Source of the DNA: Nemertoderma westbladi
Taxonomy: Eukaryota > Xenacoelomorpha > Nemertodermatida > Nemertodermatidae
NCBI GenBank assembly: GCA_032718475.1
Contig: JAUCBJ010001731.1
Coordinates: forward strand, 1 to 30,579
Reading direction: 5' to 3'
Length of the DNA stretch: 30,579 nucleotides
Below, in pieces: positions 21,125 through 30,579 of this stretch; position 1 is the stretch's first letter, and each line of letters begins with the position of its first letter. Made by a program: the position numbers and the translations under genes. Below the pieces are notes generated by a model, which saw only the letters and a list, made by a program, of their open reading frames with translations, was not told where the DNA came from and did no database searches.

Positions 21125-21320
21125 TGGATGGAATAGACTCAAACTGCAGAGAAGTATATTACTTGCCAAGTTTAGTAAGGTTGTGTTTACTCAGTCACTC
21201 TATCCCAGACAGTGTAATGCATTACCCCGTCAGCTGATAGCTCTTCCCAGTGAATCCTATGAGAATATCTACAAGGTTACTCACTCTGCTATGTTAGGTG
21301 GCAGGCCAGCTGAATGAATT
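21125..21320 (+). mobile_element. LINE 3' fragment inside SRP receptor intron
   Basis: One open frame of about 60 codons reads RLKLQRSILLAKF...ALPRQLIALPSES...VTHSAMLGGRPAE and then a stop. It has the form of the C-terminal end of a LINE polymerase ORF. Related DNA lies at 7072-7190 and 19365-19400. It is 5'-truncated. Confidence 0.75.
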
Positions 21321-21409
21321 TTAGTTAGAGAGAGTACTTATAACGGACCTGTCTTTAGACAGGGTAGTTCTTGTCAAGAGTTGAGCCGTTCAAAAACACG
21401 ATGTGGTTA

Positions 21410-21463
21410 TGGGTGTGTGTGTGTTGGTGTGTGTAGGTGTAGGGGTGTGTGTGTGTGTGTATA
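21410..21463. repeat. (GT)n-rich microsatellite
   Basis: Imperfect GT run interrupted by TTGGT and AGGTGTAGGG. Confidence 0.92.
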
Positions 21464-22305
21464 ACCGTCCAACATCTCAAAAACTCAAGCAGGTACGCAA
21501 AAATTGTAAACGCGACTATTTATCAATTAGTATCTAGTTGTTGATTAAAAGAGTTGGGAACGATTCGATCTGCGATATTCGAAATATTAGCATATTATCA
21601 ACATTATAGAACGCGAAATTAAATACCCACAACTACACTTTGACAGCTGAACAACATTTCACTACTTATTGTCAATTTGAGTTACGTACATTAATTATAT
21701 CGTTAATTTATTGTTCTATCTGTATTCAGTCAGTTATTCAAATGTCAAGCAGTACATCATTTATATATCGTATGCATCTATAGGGCCTATTGTCAATCGT
21801 TATAATACTGTCATCAACTCAGGCTAAGCTCAATTATAATGTAAAGGCTTAGTAGGTTTCGTATATCTGTGACGTTTACAACAGCTGTCGAAGAAACTAA
21901 CAAAACCAGAAAACTCAACCAGGGTGCCAGCCGGGTACCAACGGCTGTTGGGTAGACTTAATGGAAGATTTCACAAACTTTCATAGGATGCTTGTACATG
22001 TACATTATATTGGTTGCTCCGATGTTTGCATTAGGCTAACTGAGAATGTATCAGGTATAAATAATTAGTGTTCTTTATTTAATTTATCTAATACGGAGAC
22101 CCCTCCGCAGAATAAACTGCTCTTTTGGGCCGTTTCCCAGGTTGCGGGTATGGATAACATTTCATACATGTGGGGGAGGGGGGGGGGGGGGGGGGGTCCG
22201 TGACATCATAAAATTACACTATATTACGGGTCATGGTGTATTTGTTTATCGATGCGTTTCAATAATGTTATAATAAATTTTTTAATTTTCTTTGTTTATT
22301 TCCAG
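21464..22305. other. Intron sequence with a poly-G tract
   Basis: No exon recognised. A poly-G tract of nearly 30 bases lies at about 22168-22197. The following TACACTATATTACGGGTCAT and GGTGTA weakly resembles the E1 right end. The intron ends in TTTATTTCCAG at 22305. Confidence 0.5.
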
Positions 22306-22468
22306 TATGATATCAATGCTTAAAGGATTGGTGGGTCAGAAGAAACTGAAATCAGCGGACGTTGGACCAGTACTTGATAAACTCAGAGACCATCTCATTG
22401 GGAAAAACGTCGCATCAGATATTGCTGATAAACTGTGCGGTTCGGTGGCTACCAAATTGGAGGGCAAG
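22306..22468 (+). CDS. SRPRA: SRP receptor subunit alpha, internal exon C (N domain)
   Basis: 163 bp from acceptor TTTCCAG (22305) to donor AAG|GTATGG. The first base completes Ser with the AG of exon B, then 54 whole codons follow. The peptide MISMLKGLVGQKKLKSADV continues with PVLDKLRDHLIGKNVASDIA and ends in VATKLEGK. This is the four-helix N domain of SRP-type GTPases and matches animal SRP receptor alpha closely (family form MLKGLVG, VLDKMRDHLI.KNVA, LCESVA.KLEGK). The N domain packs against the GTPase domain and mediates the SRP54 contact. The exon ends in phase 0, matching the next. Apparent upstream residues before the acceptor are intron. Confidence 0.95.
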
Positions 22469-22539
22469 GTATGGGGGTTGGGGAGGGTATGGGGGTTGGA
22501 GAGGGTAAGGGAGGGAGTATTCTCGTCTTAACGTCATTG

Positions 22540-23126
22540 TCATAGGTCAATCGACAACTATATGAGCTACGGTCTGAATCCCACCACATCCACAAACTCG
22601 GTCCTCGGGTTTAACCCTCTTCCATTTCATCCGTTCTACTGGAAAACGGGTCCAAGGGATGCGCTGACGTTCGGGGACTAAGGGGTCACACTCACAATAG
22701 AGCTGAGGGGAAGCCGGGTTCATGAGCTTGAACAGGTGGCGTTTTGTACTCGTTGAAAGTGAAACCTTGTTCTTAAATAATCTATTGTCGTTGACATCGA
22801 TGTTTTACCATCTTTCGCTATTTCTATTGCGATATCAAGATATGTGAGTCTTCAATAAATAACCTTGAGGAACTTCCATTGTCTCTCGCCAACGATTTTA
22901 AGTCAGGGATTCCCTCTTCAATGATACATATGTTTCCACACGTGGTGGGTTTAACACCTCGCAAACTCCTTACCATTGACATATATAGAGCCTCGACGTC
23001 ATTCAGATTAGCCCCTAGCCACGTTTCGCAACCATATGTTATTGCTGAGACAACTACAACTGCTGCATTGAACATTTGGTATTTAATCATAAATTTAATG
23101 TTTTTCATGAGAAATGAGCTGTACAA
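22540..23126 (-). mobile_element. LINE polymerase C-terminal fragment filling an SRP receptor intron
   Basis: The minus strand from 23126 encodes AVVVVSAITYGCETWLGANL and later GIPDLKSLAR, the thumb and C-terminal signature of LINE reverse transcriptases. A stop at about 22824 follows. Further down, in another frame, come PEDRVCGCGGIQTVAHIVVD and a stop, the usual Cys/His-type tail of such ORFs. At least one frame change separates the parts. The fragment occupies most of the 701-bp intron (22469-23169), antisense to the host gene and starting within about 45 bp of the downstream exon. Confidence 0.85.
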
Positions 23127-23169
23127 TCACTCCTATTAATAGTATTATAGTCTCGATTTATCGTTTTAG

Positions 23170-23393
23170 GTACTGGGAACGTTCAGCGGCGTTACGTCCA
23201 CGGTTCGAGGGAGTTTGGAGGAATCCCTTCTGCAGATACTGAGTCCCAGACGTAGAGTCGACATCCTTAGGGATGTTCTAGAATCCCGTCGTCAAGGGAA
23301 ACCCTTCTCCATTGCCTTCTGCGGGGTAAACGGTGTGGGGAAGTCGACGAATCTGGCGAAGATTGCATTCTGGTTGATCGAGAATAATTTCAG
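23170..23393 (+). CDS. SRPRA: SRP receptor subunit alpha, internal exon D (N domain end and GTPase P-loop)
   Basis: 224 bp from acceptor GTTTTAG (23169) to donor CAG|GTTTGT, phase 0 in and phase 2 out. The peptide starts VLGTFSGVTSTVRGSLEESL and continues ILSPRRRVDILRDVLESRR to FCGVNGVGKSTNLAKIAFW. The last holds the G1/P-loop GVNGVGKST that binds the nucleotide phosphates. It aligns with animal SRP receptor alpha without gaps. The G2-G5 motifs (DTFRAG, DTAGR, TKFD) must lie in later exons. None occurs before the satellite at 26229, so the next intron exceeds 7 kb or the gene is broken. The end AG would complete Ser or Arg. Confidence 0.96.
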
Positions 23394-23702
23394 GTTTGTC
23401 TTCTAGTCGCGCAATTGTTACTCTCATAACCGCTTATATAGAATATATTGTAGATAGCTTTAAATGGTTTTAACCCTGCTTATTAGGTTTTATAGTGTGC
23501 TGATTACTGTAGTTTCAGTTTATAAAATACTAACTGCTTCCATATTATTTTGATGGAGATTAAAATAATTATCCTAAATATGATCTACCATTAGTAGAGA
23601 CGCTTTTTGCCCTATATGACCCCTTGAAAATATAAAGCAAAGCAAGCAAACAGTCGGCCGAAGTCTGAGGCGACCCGAAGGTTCCTCTTTCGATATCTGC
23701 TA

Positions 23703-25450
23703 CCAGACGGTATAAGGGTGGGCGCTACTCCTATCTGCTACCCGAAGGTATAAGGGTGGGCGCTACTCCTATCTGCTACCCGAAGGTATAAGGGTGGGCG
23801 CTACTCCTATCTGCTACCCGAAGGTATAAGGGTGGGCGCTACTCCTATCTGCTACCCGAAGGTAGGGGTGGGCGCTACTCCTATCTGCTACCCGAAGGTA
23901 TAAGGGTGGGCGCTACTCCTATCTGCTACCCGAAGGTATAAGGGTGTGCGCTACTCCTATCTGCTACCCAAAGGTAGGGGTGGGCGCTACTCCTATCTGC
24001 TACCCAAAGGTAGTGGTGGGCGCTACTCCTATCTGCTACCCGAAGGTATAAGGGTGGGCGCTACTCCTATCTGCTACCCGAAGGTATAAGGGTGGGCGCT
24101 ACTCCTATCTGCTACCCGAAGGTATAAGGGTGGGCGCTACTCCTATCTGCTACCCGAAGGTAGGGGTGGGCGCTACTCCTATCTGCTACCCGAAGGTATA
24201 AGGGTGGGCGCTACTCCTATCTGCTACCCGAAGGTATAAGGGTGGGCGCTACTCCTATCTGCTACCCGAAGGTATAAGGGTGGGCGCTACTCCTATCTGC
24301 TACCCGAAGGTAGGGGTGGGCGCTACTCCTATCTGCTACCCGAAGGTATAAGGGTGGGCGCTACTCCTATCTGCTACCCGAAGGTAGGGGTGGGCGCTAC
24401 TCCTATCTGCTACCCGAAGGTATAAGGGTGGGCGCTACTCCTATCTGCTACCCAAAGGTAGGGGTGGGCGCTACTCCTATCTGCTACCCGAAGGTATAAG
24501 GGTGGGCGCTACTCCTATCTGCTACCCGAAGGTATAAGGGTGGGCGCTACTCCTATCTGCTACCCGAAGGTATAAGGGTGGGCGCTACTCCTATCTGCTA
24601 CCCGAAGGTAGGGGTGGGCGCTACTCCTATCTGCTACCCGAAGGTATAAGGGTGGGCGCTACTCCTATCTGCTACCCGAAGGTATAAGGGTGTGCGCTAC
24701 TCCTATCTGCTACCCAAAGGTAGGGGTGGGCGCTACTCCTATCTGCTACCCAAAGGTAGTGGTGGGTGCTACTCCTATCTGCTACCCGAAGGTAGGGGTG
24801 GGCGCTACTCCTATCTGCTACCCGAAGGTATAAGGGTGGGCGCTACTCCTATCTGCTACCCGAAGGTATAAGGGTGGGCGCTACTCCTATCTGCTACCCG
24901 AAGGTAGGGGTGGGCGCTACTCCTATCTGCTACCCGAAGGTATAAGGGTGGGCGCTACTCCTATCTGCTACCCGAAGCTATAAGGGTGGGCGCTACTCCT
25001 ATCTGCTACCCGAAGGTATAAGGGTGGGCGCTACTCCTATCTGCTACCCGAAGGTATAAGGGTGGGCGCTACTCCTATCTGCTACCCGAAGGTATAAGGG
25101 TGGGCGCTACTCCTATCTGCTACCCGAAGGTATTAGGGTGGGCGCTACTCCTATCTGCTACCCGAAGGTAGGGGTGGGCGCTACTTCTATCTGCTACCCG
25201 AAGGTATAAGGGTGGGCGCTACTCCTATCTGCTACCCGAAGGTAGGGGTGGGCGCTACTCCTATCTGCTACCCGAAGGTAGGGGTGGGCGCTACTCCTAT
25301 CTGCTACCCGAAGGTATAAGGGTGGGCGCTACTCCTATCTGCTACCCGAAGGTATAAGGGTGGGCGCTACTCCTATCTGCTACCCGAAGCTATAAGGGTG
25401 TGCGCTACTCCTATCTGCTACCCGAAGGTATAAGGGTGTGCGCTACTCCT
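23703..25450. repeat. 36/38-bp minisatellite, about 46 copies
   Basis: Long unit (38 bp): TATCTGCTACCCGAAGGTAT then AAGGGTGGGCGCTACTCC. The short unit (36 bp) has GGTAGGGGTGGG in place of GGTATAAGGGTGGG. Minor variants are CCCAAAGG, GGTAGTGGTGGG, GTGTGCG and GAAGCTATAAG. The variant order L L L S L L' S' S'' occurs twice (first units, and again from about 24480), showing block duplication. Confidence 0.97.
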
Positions 25451-25523
25451 ATCCCGTGTTTCGCTAGGTTCGCTCCCAGTAATTCAACTATCGACCCCAT
25501 GGGATACAAGGCTGAGTGGACAC

Positions 25524-25590
25524 TAGCGGGGCTCGAACCTACAACCAATAGATTGCATGCCCGGCACTCAACCAACCGAGCTACCCCGTC
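25524..25590 (-). promoter_or_regulatory. Pol III internal promoter (A and B boxes) of the SINE
   Basis: The A box TAGCTCGGTTGG is the complement of 25572-25583. The B box GGTTCGAGC is the complement of 25531-25539. Spacing suits a tRNA-type promoter. The anticodon arm does not pair, so this is a SINE head and not a functional tRNA gene. Confidence 0.75.
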
Positions 25591-26228
25591 TTCTTTATTT
25601 AACGATAATTTGTTCAGAACGTATTTTTAAGTATAATATTTACACCTACTTGCAATAAGGAGTGTTTCTTCTTTGAGGACCGCCTATAAATGACGGAACG
25701 CCTTTTTCTAACATTTTAGAACGACCCCCCCCCCCCCCACCCCCTTCCCCCACACTCTATTTAACATGTCATGTCGACAGTAACTATTCAGTATACGTGG
25801 AAAACCAATCACTTTTTTTTGCGGCAGTTATAAATCACGTTTTACGTTTGACCTATGTTATTATTCTACGTTAGATGAAGGTGAAAGTTTCGCACTCAGC
25901 CCTCAGCGCAATAATTAACAAGCTATAATGTGATTTACAGCATTCCTGGCAGGACATCATGATTTTACTGACAGGACGTTATGTGTGGAATATTTAATGA
26001 GATCCAACTAATGCTATACATGGCCAGGGAATTTCATTTTTTCTATCAGGGAATTCATGTTAAATTTGTCAAATGAGAGAAAAGTCACGAAATTTGATTT
26101 TAACAGGATATTGTGTCATAATAAGTGAAAAATACTGAATGTATAAGATTTTCTCAACAATTTATTTTACTTATAAATGGTTTCTAGCTCCTTCTACACA
26201 TACCTGTAGTACTTTACTATTTGTGGAT
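25591..26228. other. Stretch between SINE and 13-bp satellite, no exon seen
   Basis: Contains a poly-C tract at about 25727-25741 and ordinary AT-rich sequence. I looked for the next SRP receptor exon (DTFRAG motif) and did not find it. Confidence 0.55.
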
Positions 26229-29200
26229 TCACTTCATTCTCTCACTTCATTCTCTCACTCCATTCTCTCACTTCATTCTCTCACTTTATTCTCTCACTTT
26301 ATTCTCTCATTTCATTCTCTCACTTCATTCTCTCACTTCATTCTCTCACTCCATTCTATCACTTCATTCTCTCACTCCATTCTCTCACTTCATTCTCTCA
26401 CTTCATTCTCTCACTTCATTCTCTCACTTCATTCTCTCACTTCATTCTCTCACTTCATTCTCTCACTTCATTCTCTCACTTCATTCTCTCACTTCATTCT
26501 CTCACTTCATTCTCTCACTTCATTCTCTCACTTCATTCTCTCACTTCATTCTCTCACTTCATTCTCTCACTTCATTCTCTCACTTCATTCTCTCACTTCA
26601 TTCTCTCACTTCATTCTCTCACTTCATTCTCTCACTTCATTCTCTCACTTCATTCTCTCACTTCATTCTCTCACTTCATTCTCTCACTTCATTCTCTAAC
26701 TTCATTCTCTCACTTCATTCTCTCACTTCGTTCTCTCACTTCGGTCTCTCACTTCATTCTCTCACTTCATTCTCTCACTTCATTCTCTCACTTCATTCTC
26801 TCACTTCATTCTCTCACTTCATTCTCTCACTTCATTCTCTCACTTCATTCTCTCACTCCATTCTATCACTTCATTCTCTCACTTCATTCTCTCACTTCAT
26901 TCTCTCACTTCATTCTCTCACTTCATTCTCTCACTTCATTCTCTCACTTCATTCTCTCACTTCATTCTCTAACTTCATTCTCTCACTTCATTCTCTCACT
27001 TCGTTCTCTCACTTCGGTCTCTCACTTCATTCTCTCACTTCATTCTCTCACTTCATTCTCTCACTTCATTCTCTCACTTCATTCTCTCACTCCATTCTAT
27101 CACTTCATTCTCTCACTTCATTCTCTCACTTCATTCTCTCACTTCATTCTCTCACTTCATTCTCTCACTTCATTCTCTCACTTCATTATCTCACTTCATT
27201 CTCTCACTTCATTCTCTCACTTCATTCTCTCACTTCATTCTCTCACTTCATTCTCTCACTTCATTCTCTCACTTCATTCTCTCACTTCATTCTCTCACTT
27301 CATTCTCTCACTTCATTCTCTCACTTCATTCTCTCACTTCATTCTCTCACTTCATTCTCTCACTTCATTCTCTCACTTCATTCTCTCACTTCATTCTCTC
27401 ACTTCATTCTCTCACTTCATTCTCTCACTTCATTCTCTCACTTCATTCTCTCACTTCGGTCCCTCACTTCATTCTCTCACTTCATTCTCTCACTTCATTC
27501 TCTCACTTCATTCTCTCACTTCATTCTCTCACTTCATTCTCTCACTCCATTCTATCACTTCATTCTCTCACTTCATTCTCTCACTCCATTCTATCACTTC
27601 ATTCTCTCACTCCATTCTCTCACTTCATTCTCTCACTTCATTCTCTCACTTCATTCTCTCACTTCATTCTCTCACTTCATTCTCTCACTTCATTCTCTCA
27701 CTTCATTCTCTCACTTCATTCTCTCACTTCATTCTCTCACTTCATTCTCTCACTTCATTCTCTCACTTCATTCTCTCACTTCATTCTCTCACTTCATTCT
27801 CTCACTTCATTCTCTCACTCCATTCTATCACTTCATTCTCTCACTTCATTCTCTCACTCCATTCTATCACTTCATTCTCTCACTCCATTCTCTCACTTCA
27901 TTCTCTCACTTCATTCTCTCACTTCATTCTCTCACTTCATTCTCTCACTTCATTCTCTCACTTCATTCTCTCACTTCATTCTCTCACTTCATTCTCTCAC
28001 TTCATTCTCTCACTTCATTCTCTCACTTCATTCTCTCACTTCATTCTCTCACTTCATTCTCTCACTTCACTCTCTCACTTCATTCTCTCACTCCATTCTA
28101 TCACTTCATTCTCTCACTTCATTCTCTCACTTCATTCTCTCACTTCATTCTCTCACTTCATTCTCTCACTTCATTCTCTCACTTCATTCTCTCACTTCAT
28201 TCTCTCACTTCATTCTCTCACTCCATTCTCTCACTTCATTCTCTCACTTCATTCTCTCACTTCATTCTCTCACTTCATTCTCTCACTTCATTCTCTCACT
28301 TCATTCTCTCACTTCATTCTCTCACTTCATTCTCTCACTTCGGTCTCTCACTTCATTCTCTCACTTCATTCTCTCACTTCATTCTCTCACTTCATTCTCT
28401 CACTTCATTATCTCACTCCATTCTATCACTTCATTCTCTCACTTCATTCTCTCACTCCATTCTATCACTTCATTCTCTCACTCCATTCTCTCACTTCATT
28501 CTCTCACTTCATTCTCTCACTTCATTCTCTCACTTCATTCTCTCACTTCATTCTCTCACTTCATTCTCTCACTTCATTCTCTCACTTCATTCTCTCACTT
28601 CATTCTCTCACTTCATTCTCTCACTTCATTCTCTCACTTCATTCTCTCACTTCATTCTCTCACTTCATTCTCTCACTTCATTCTCTCACTTCGTTCTCTC
28701 ACTTCGGTCTCTCACTTCATTCTCTCACTTCATTCTCTCACTTCATTCTCTCACTTCATTCTCTCACTTCATTCTCTCACTCCATTCTATCACTTCATTC
28801 TCTCACTTCATTCTCTCACTCCATTCTATCACTTCATTCTCTCACTCCATTCTCTCACTTCATTCTCTCACTTCATTCTCTCACTTCATTCTCTCACTTC
28901 ATTCTCTCACTTCATTCTCTCACTCCATTCTCTCACTTCATTCTCTCACTTCATTCTCTCACTTCATTCTCTCACTTCATTCTCTCACTTCATTCTCTCA
29001 CTTCATTCTCTCACTTCATTCTCTCACTTCATTCTCTCACTTCATTCTCTCACTCCATTCTCTCACTTCATTCTCTCACTTCATTCTCTCACTTCATTCT
29101 CTCACTCCATTCTCTCACTTCATTCTCTCACTTCATTCTCTCACTTCATTCTCTCACTTCATTCTCTCACTCCATTCTCTCACTTCATTCTCTCACTCCA

Positions 29201-30579
29201 TTCTCTCACTTCATTCTCTCACTTCATTCTCTCACTTCATTCTCTCACTTCATTCTCTCACTTCATTCTCTCACTTCATTCTCTCACTTCATTCTCTCAC
29301 TTCATTCTCTCACTTCATTCTCTCACTTCATTCTCTCACTTCATTCTCTCACTTCATTCTCTCACTTCATTCTCTCACTTCATTCTCTCACTTCATTCTC
29401 TCACTTCATTCTCTCACTTCATTCTCTCACTTCATTCTCTCACTCCATTCTCTCACTTCATTCTCTCACTTCATTCTCTCACTTCATTCTCTCACTTCAT
29501 TCTCTCACTTCATTCTCTCACTCCATTCTCTCACTTCATTCTCTCACTTCATTCTCTCACTTCATTCTCTCACTTCATTCTCGCACTTCATTCTCTCACT
29601 TCATTCTCTCACTTCATTCTCTCACTTCATTCTCTCACTTCATTCTCTCACTTCATTCTCTCACTTCATTCTCTCACTCCATTCTCTCACTTCATTCTCT
29701 CACTTCATTCTCTCACTTCATTCTCTCACTTCATTCTCTCACTCCATTCTCTCACTTCATTCTCTCACTTCATTCTCTCACTTCATTCTCTCACTTCATT
29801 CTATCACTTCATTCTCTCACTTCATTCTCTCACTTCATTCTCTCACTCCATTCTCTCACTTCATTCTCTCACTTCATTCTCTCACTTCATTCTCTCACTT
29901 CATTCTCTCACTTCATTCTCTCACTTCATTCTCTCACTTCATTCTCTCACTTCGGTCTCTCACTTCATTCTCTCACTTCATTCTCTCACTTCATTCTCTC
30001 ACTTCATTCTCTCACTTCATTCTCTCACTCCATTCTCTCACTTCATTCTCTCACTTCATTCTCTCACTCCATTCTCTCACTTCATTCTCTCACTTCATTC
30101 TCTCACTTCATTCTCTCACTTCATTCTCTCACTTCATTCTCTCACTTCATTCTCTCACTTCATTCTCTCACTTCATTCTCTCACTTCATTCTCTCACTTC
30201 ATTCTCTCACTTCATTCTCTCACTTCATTCTCTCACTTCATTCTCTCACTTCATTCTCTCACTTCATTCTCTCACTTCATTCTCTCACTTCATTCTCTCA
30301 CTTCATTCTCTCACTTCATTCTCTCACTTCATTCTCTCACTTCATTCTCTCACTTCATTCTCTCACTTCATTCTCTCACTTCATTCTCTCACTCCATTCT
30401 CTCACTTCATTCTCTCACTTCATTCTCTCACTTCATTCTCTCACTTCATTCTCTCACTCCATTCTCTCACTTCATTCTCTCACTTCATTCTCTCACTTCA
30501 TTCTCTCACTTCATTCTCTCACTTCATTCTCTCACTTCATTCTCTCACTTCATTCTCTCACTTCATTCTCTCACTTCAT
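26229..30579. repeat. 13-bp satellite (CACTTCATTCTCT)n, about 335 copies, truncated by window end
   Basis: Nearly uniform array over at least 4.35 kb. Variant units are CACTCCATTCTCT, CACTCCATTCTAT, CACTTCGTTCTCT, CACTTCGGTCTCT and rare TCTCTAAC. Because 13 is not a multiple of three, each frame repeats every 39 bp and gives a 13-residue Ser/His/Leu/Phe repeat. The long reading frame at its start is a by-product. Confidence 0.99.

Larger units (their letters stand above)
23630..25590 (-). mobile_element. tRNA-derived SINE with a hugely expanded internal minisatellite
   Basis: Read on the minus strand, a tRNA-like head (25590 to about 25517) is followed by a body (25516-25450) with CTTGTATCCCATGGGGTCGA and GAGCGAACCTAGCGAAACAC. 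Then come about 46 copies of a 36/38-bp unit. Unique sequence follows (ATCGAAAGAGGAACCTTCGG, GTCGCCTCAGACTTCGGCCG) and a TTTGCTTGCTTTGC tail near 23630-23650. The flanking unique parts read as one SINE into which the tandem units fit without interruption. Confidence 0.72.

Noticed and set aside
22292-22531. 79-codon frame starting upstream of the acceptor and reading through the donor at 22469
   Set aside because: Only 22306-22468 is conserved SRPRA; the extra ends are intron sequence, including a GGGTTGG repeat.
23703-25450. CRISPR-like array
   Set aside because: Repeats are contiguous without unique spacers and lie in a eukaryotic intron; it is a minisatellite.
25517-25590. tRNA gene
   Set aside because: A and B boxes are present, but the anticodon stem does not pair and the sequence continues into a SINE body.
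26139-26699. 186-codon Ser/His/Leu repeat protein
   Set aside because: It is a translation of the 13-bp satellite and ends where a C-to-A variant makes TAA; no unique domain.

Overview
This is AT-rich, repeat-dense nuclear DNA from an animal, most likely an invertebrate. The basis is GT-AG introns in a recognisable metazoan gene, a nuclear mitochondrial ATP synthase subunit c gene with a presequence, a fibrinogen-domain membrane protein, tRNA-derived SINE and non-LTR LINE relics, foldback/MITE elements and long satellites. I cannot name the species from the sequence. There are no operons, bacterial genes, phage or CRISPR.

Layout. 1-984 is a 39-bp-type minisatellite. 985-2543 is AT-rich with scattered TTCTAGAAC palindromes. 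2544-3232 is a nested foldback element lying 47 bp upstream of an intronless gene for a type II membrane protein with a fibrinogen-related domain (3280-4290). A 38-bp palindromic tandem repeat follows (4532-4766). 5538-7025 is a decayed LINE reverse transcriptase with two in-frame stops, followed by a fragment of another LINE. A ~0.55-kb dispersed element (called E1 here) occurs at 7742-8292 and again inverted at 12325-13395. The second copy is split by a 583-bp MITE with ~130-bp terminal inverted repeats. Between them lie a 53-bp tandem repeat (9535-9921) and ATP synthase subunit c on the minus strand (10873-11214). An unrecognised ORF sits at 14380-14721, a five-copy 146-bp tandem repeat at 16512-17205, and two hairpin elements at 17.4-17.8 kb.

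The right half holds four consecutive internal exons of the signal recognition particle receptor alpha subunit (18590-18703, 20139-20288, 22306-22468, 23170-23393). All splice phases agree. They run from the acidic linker through the N domain to the GTPase P-loop. The N-terminal SRX domain exons and the rest of the G domain were not found. The intron after the P-loop exon starts with a SINE whose body has been expanded by about 46 copies of a 36/38-bp unit (23.6-25.6 kb). It then enters a 13-bp satellite of at least 4.35 kb that runs off the window.

The genes are unrelated housekeeping or surface-protein genes and do not form a pathway. The biology of interest is in the repeats: minisatellites growing inside a SINE and in introns, foldback families sharing TGTTCTAGAACA and ACTAGCTAGT palindromes, a datable nested insertion, an odd substitution block in a near-invariant c-subunit, and a divergent fibrinogen-domain protein next to a long hairpin.
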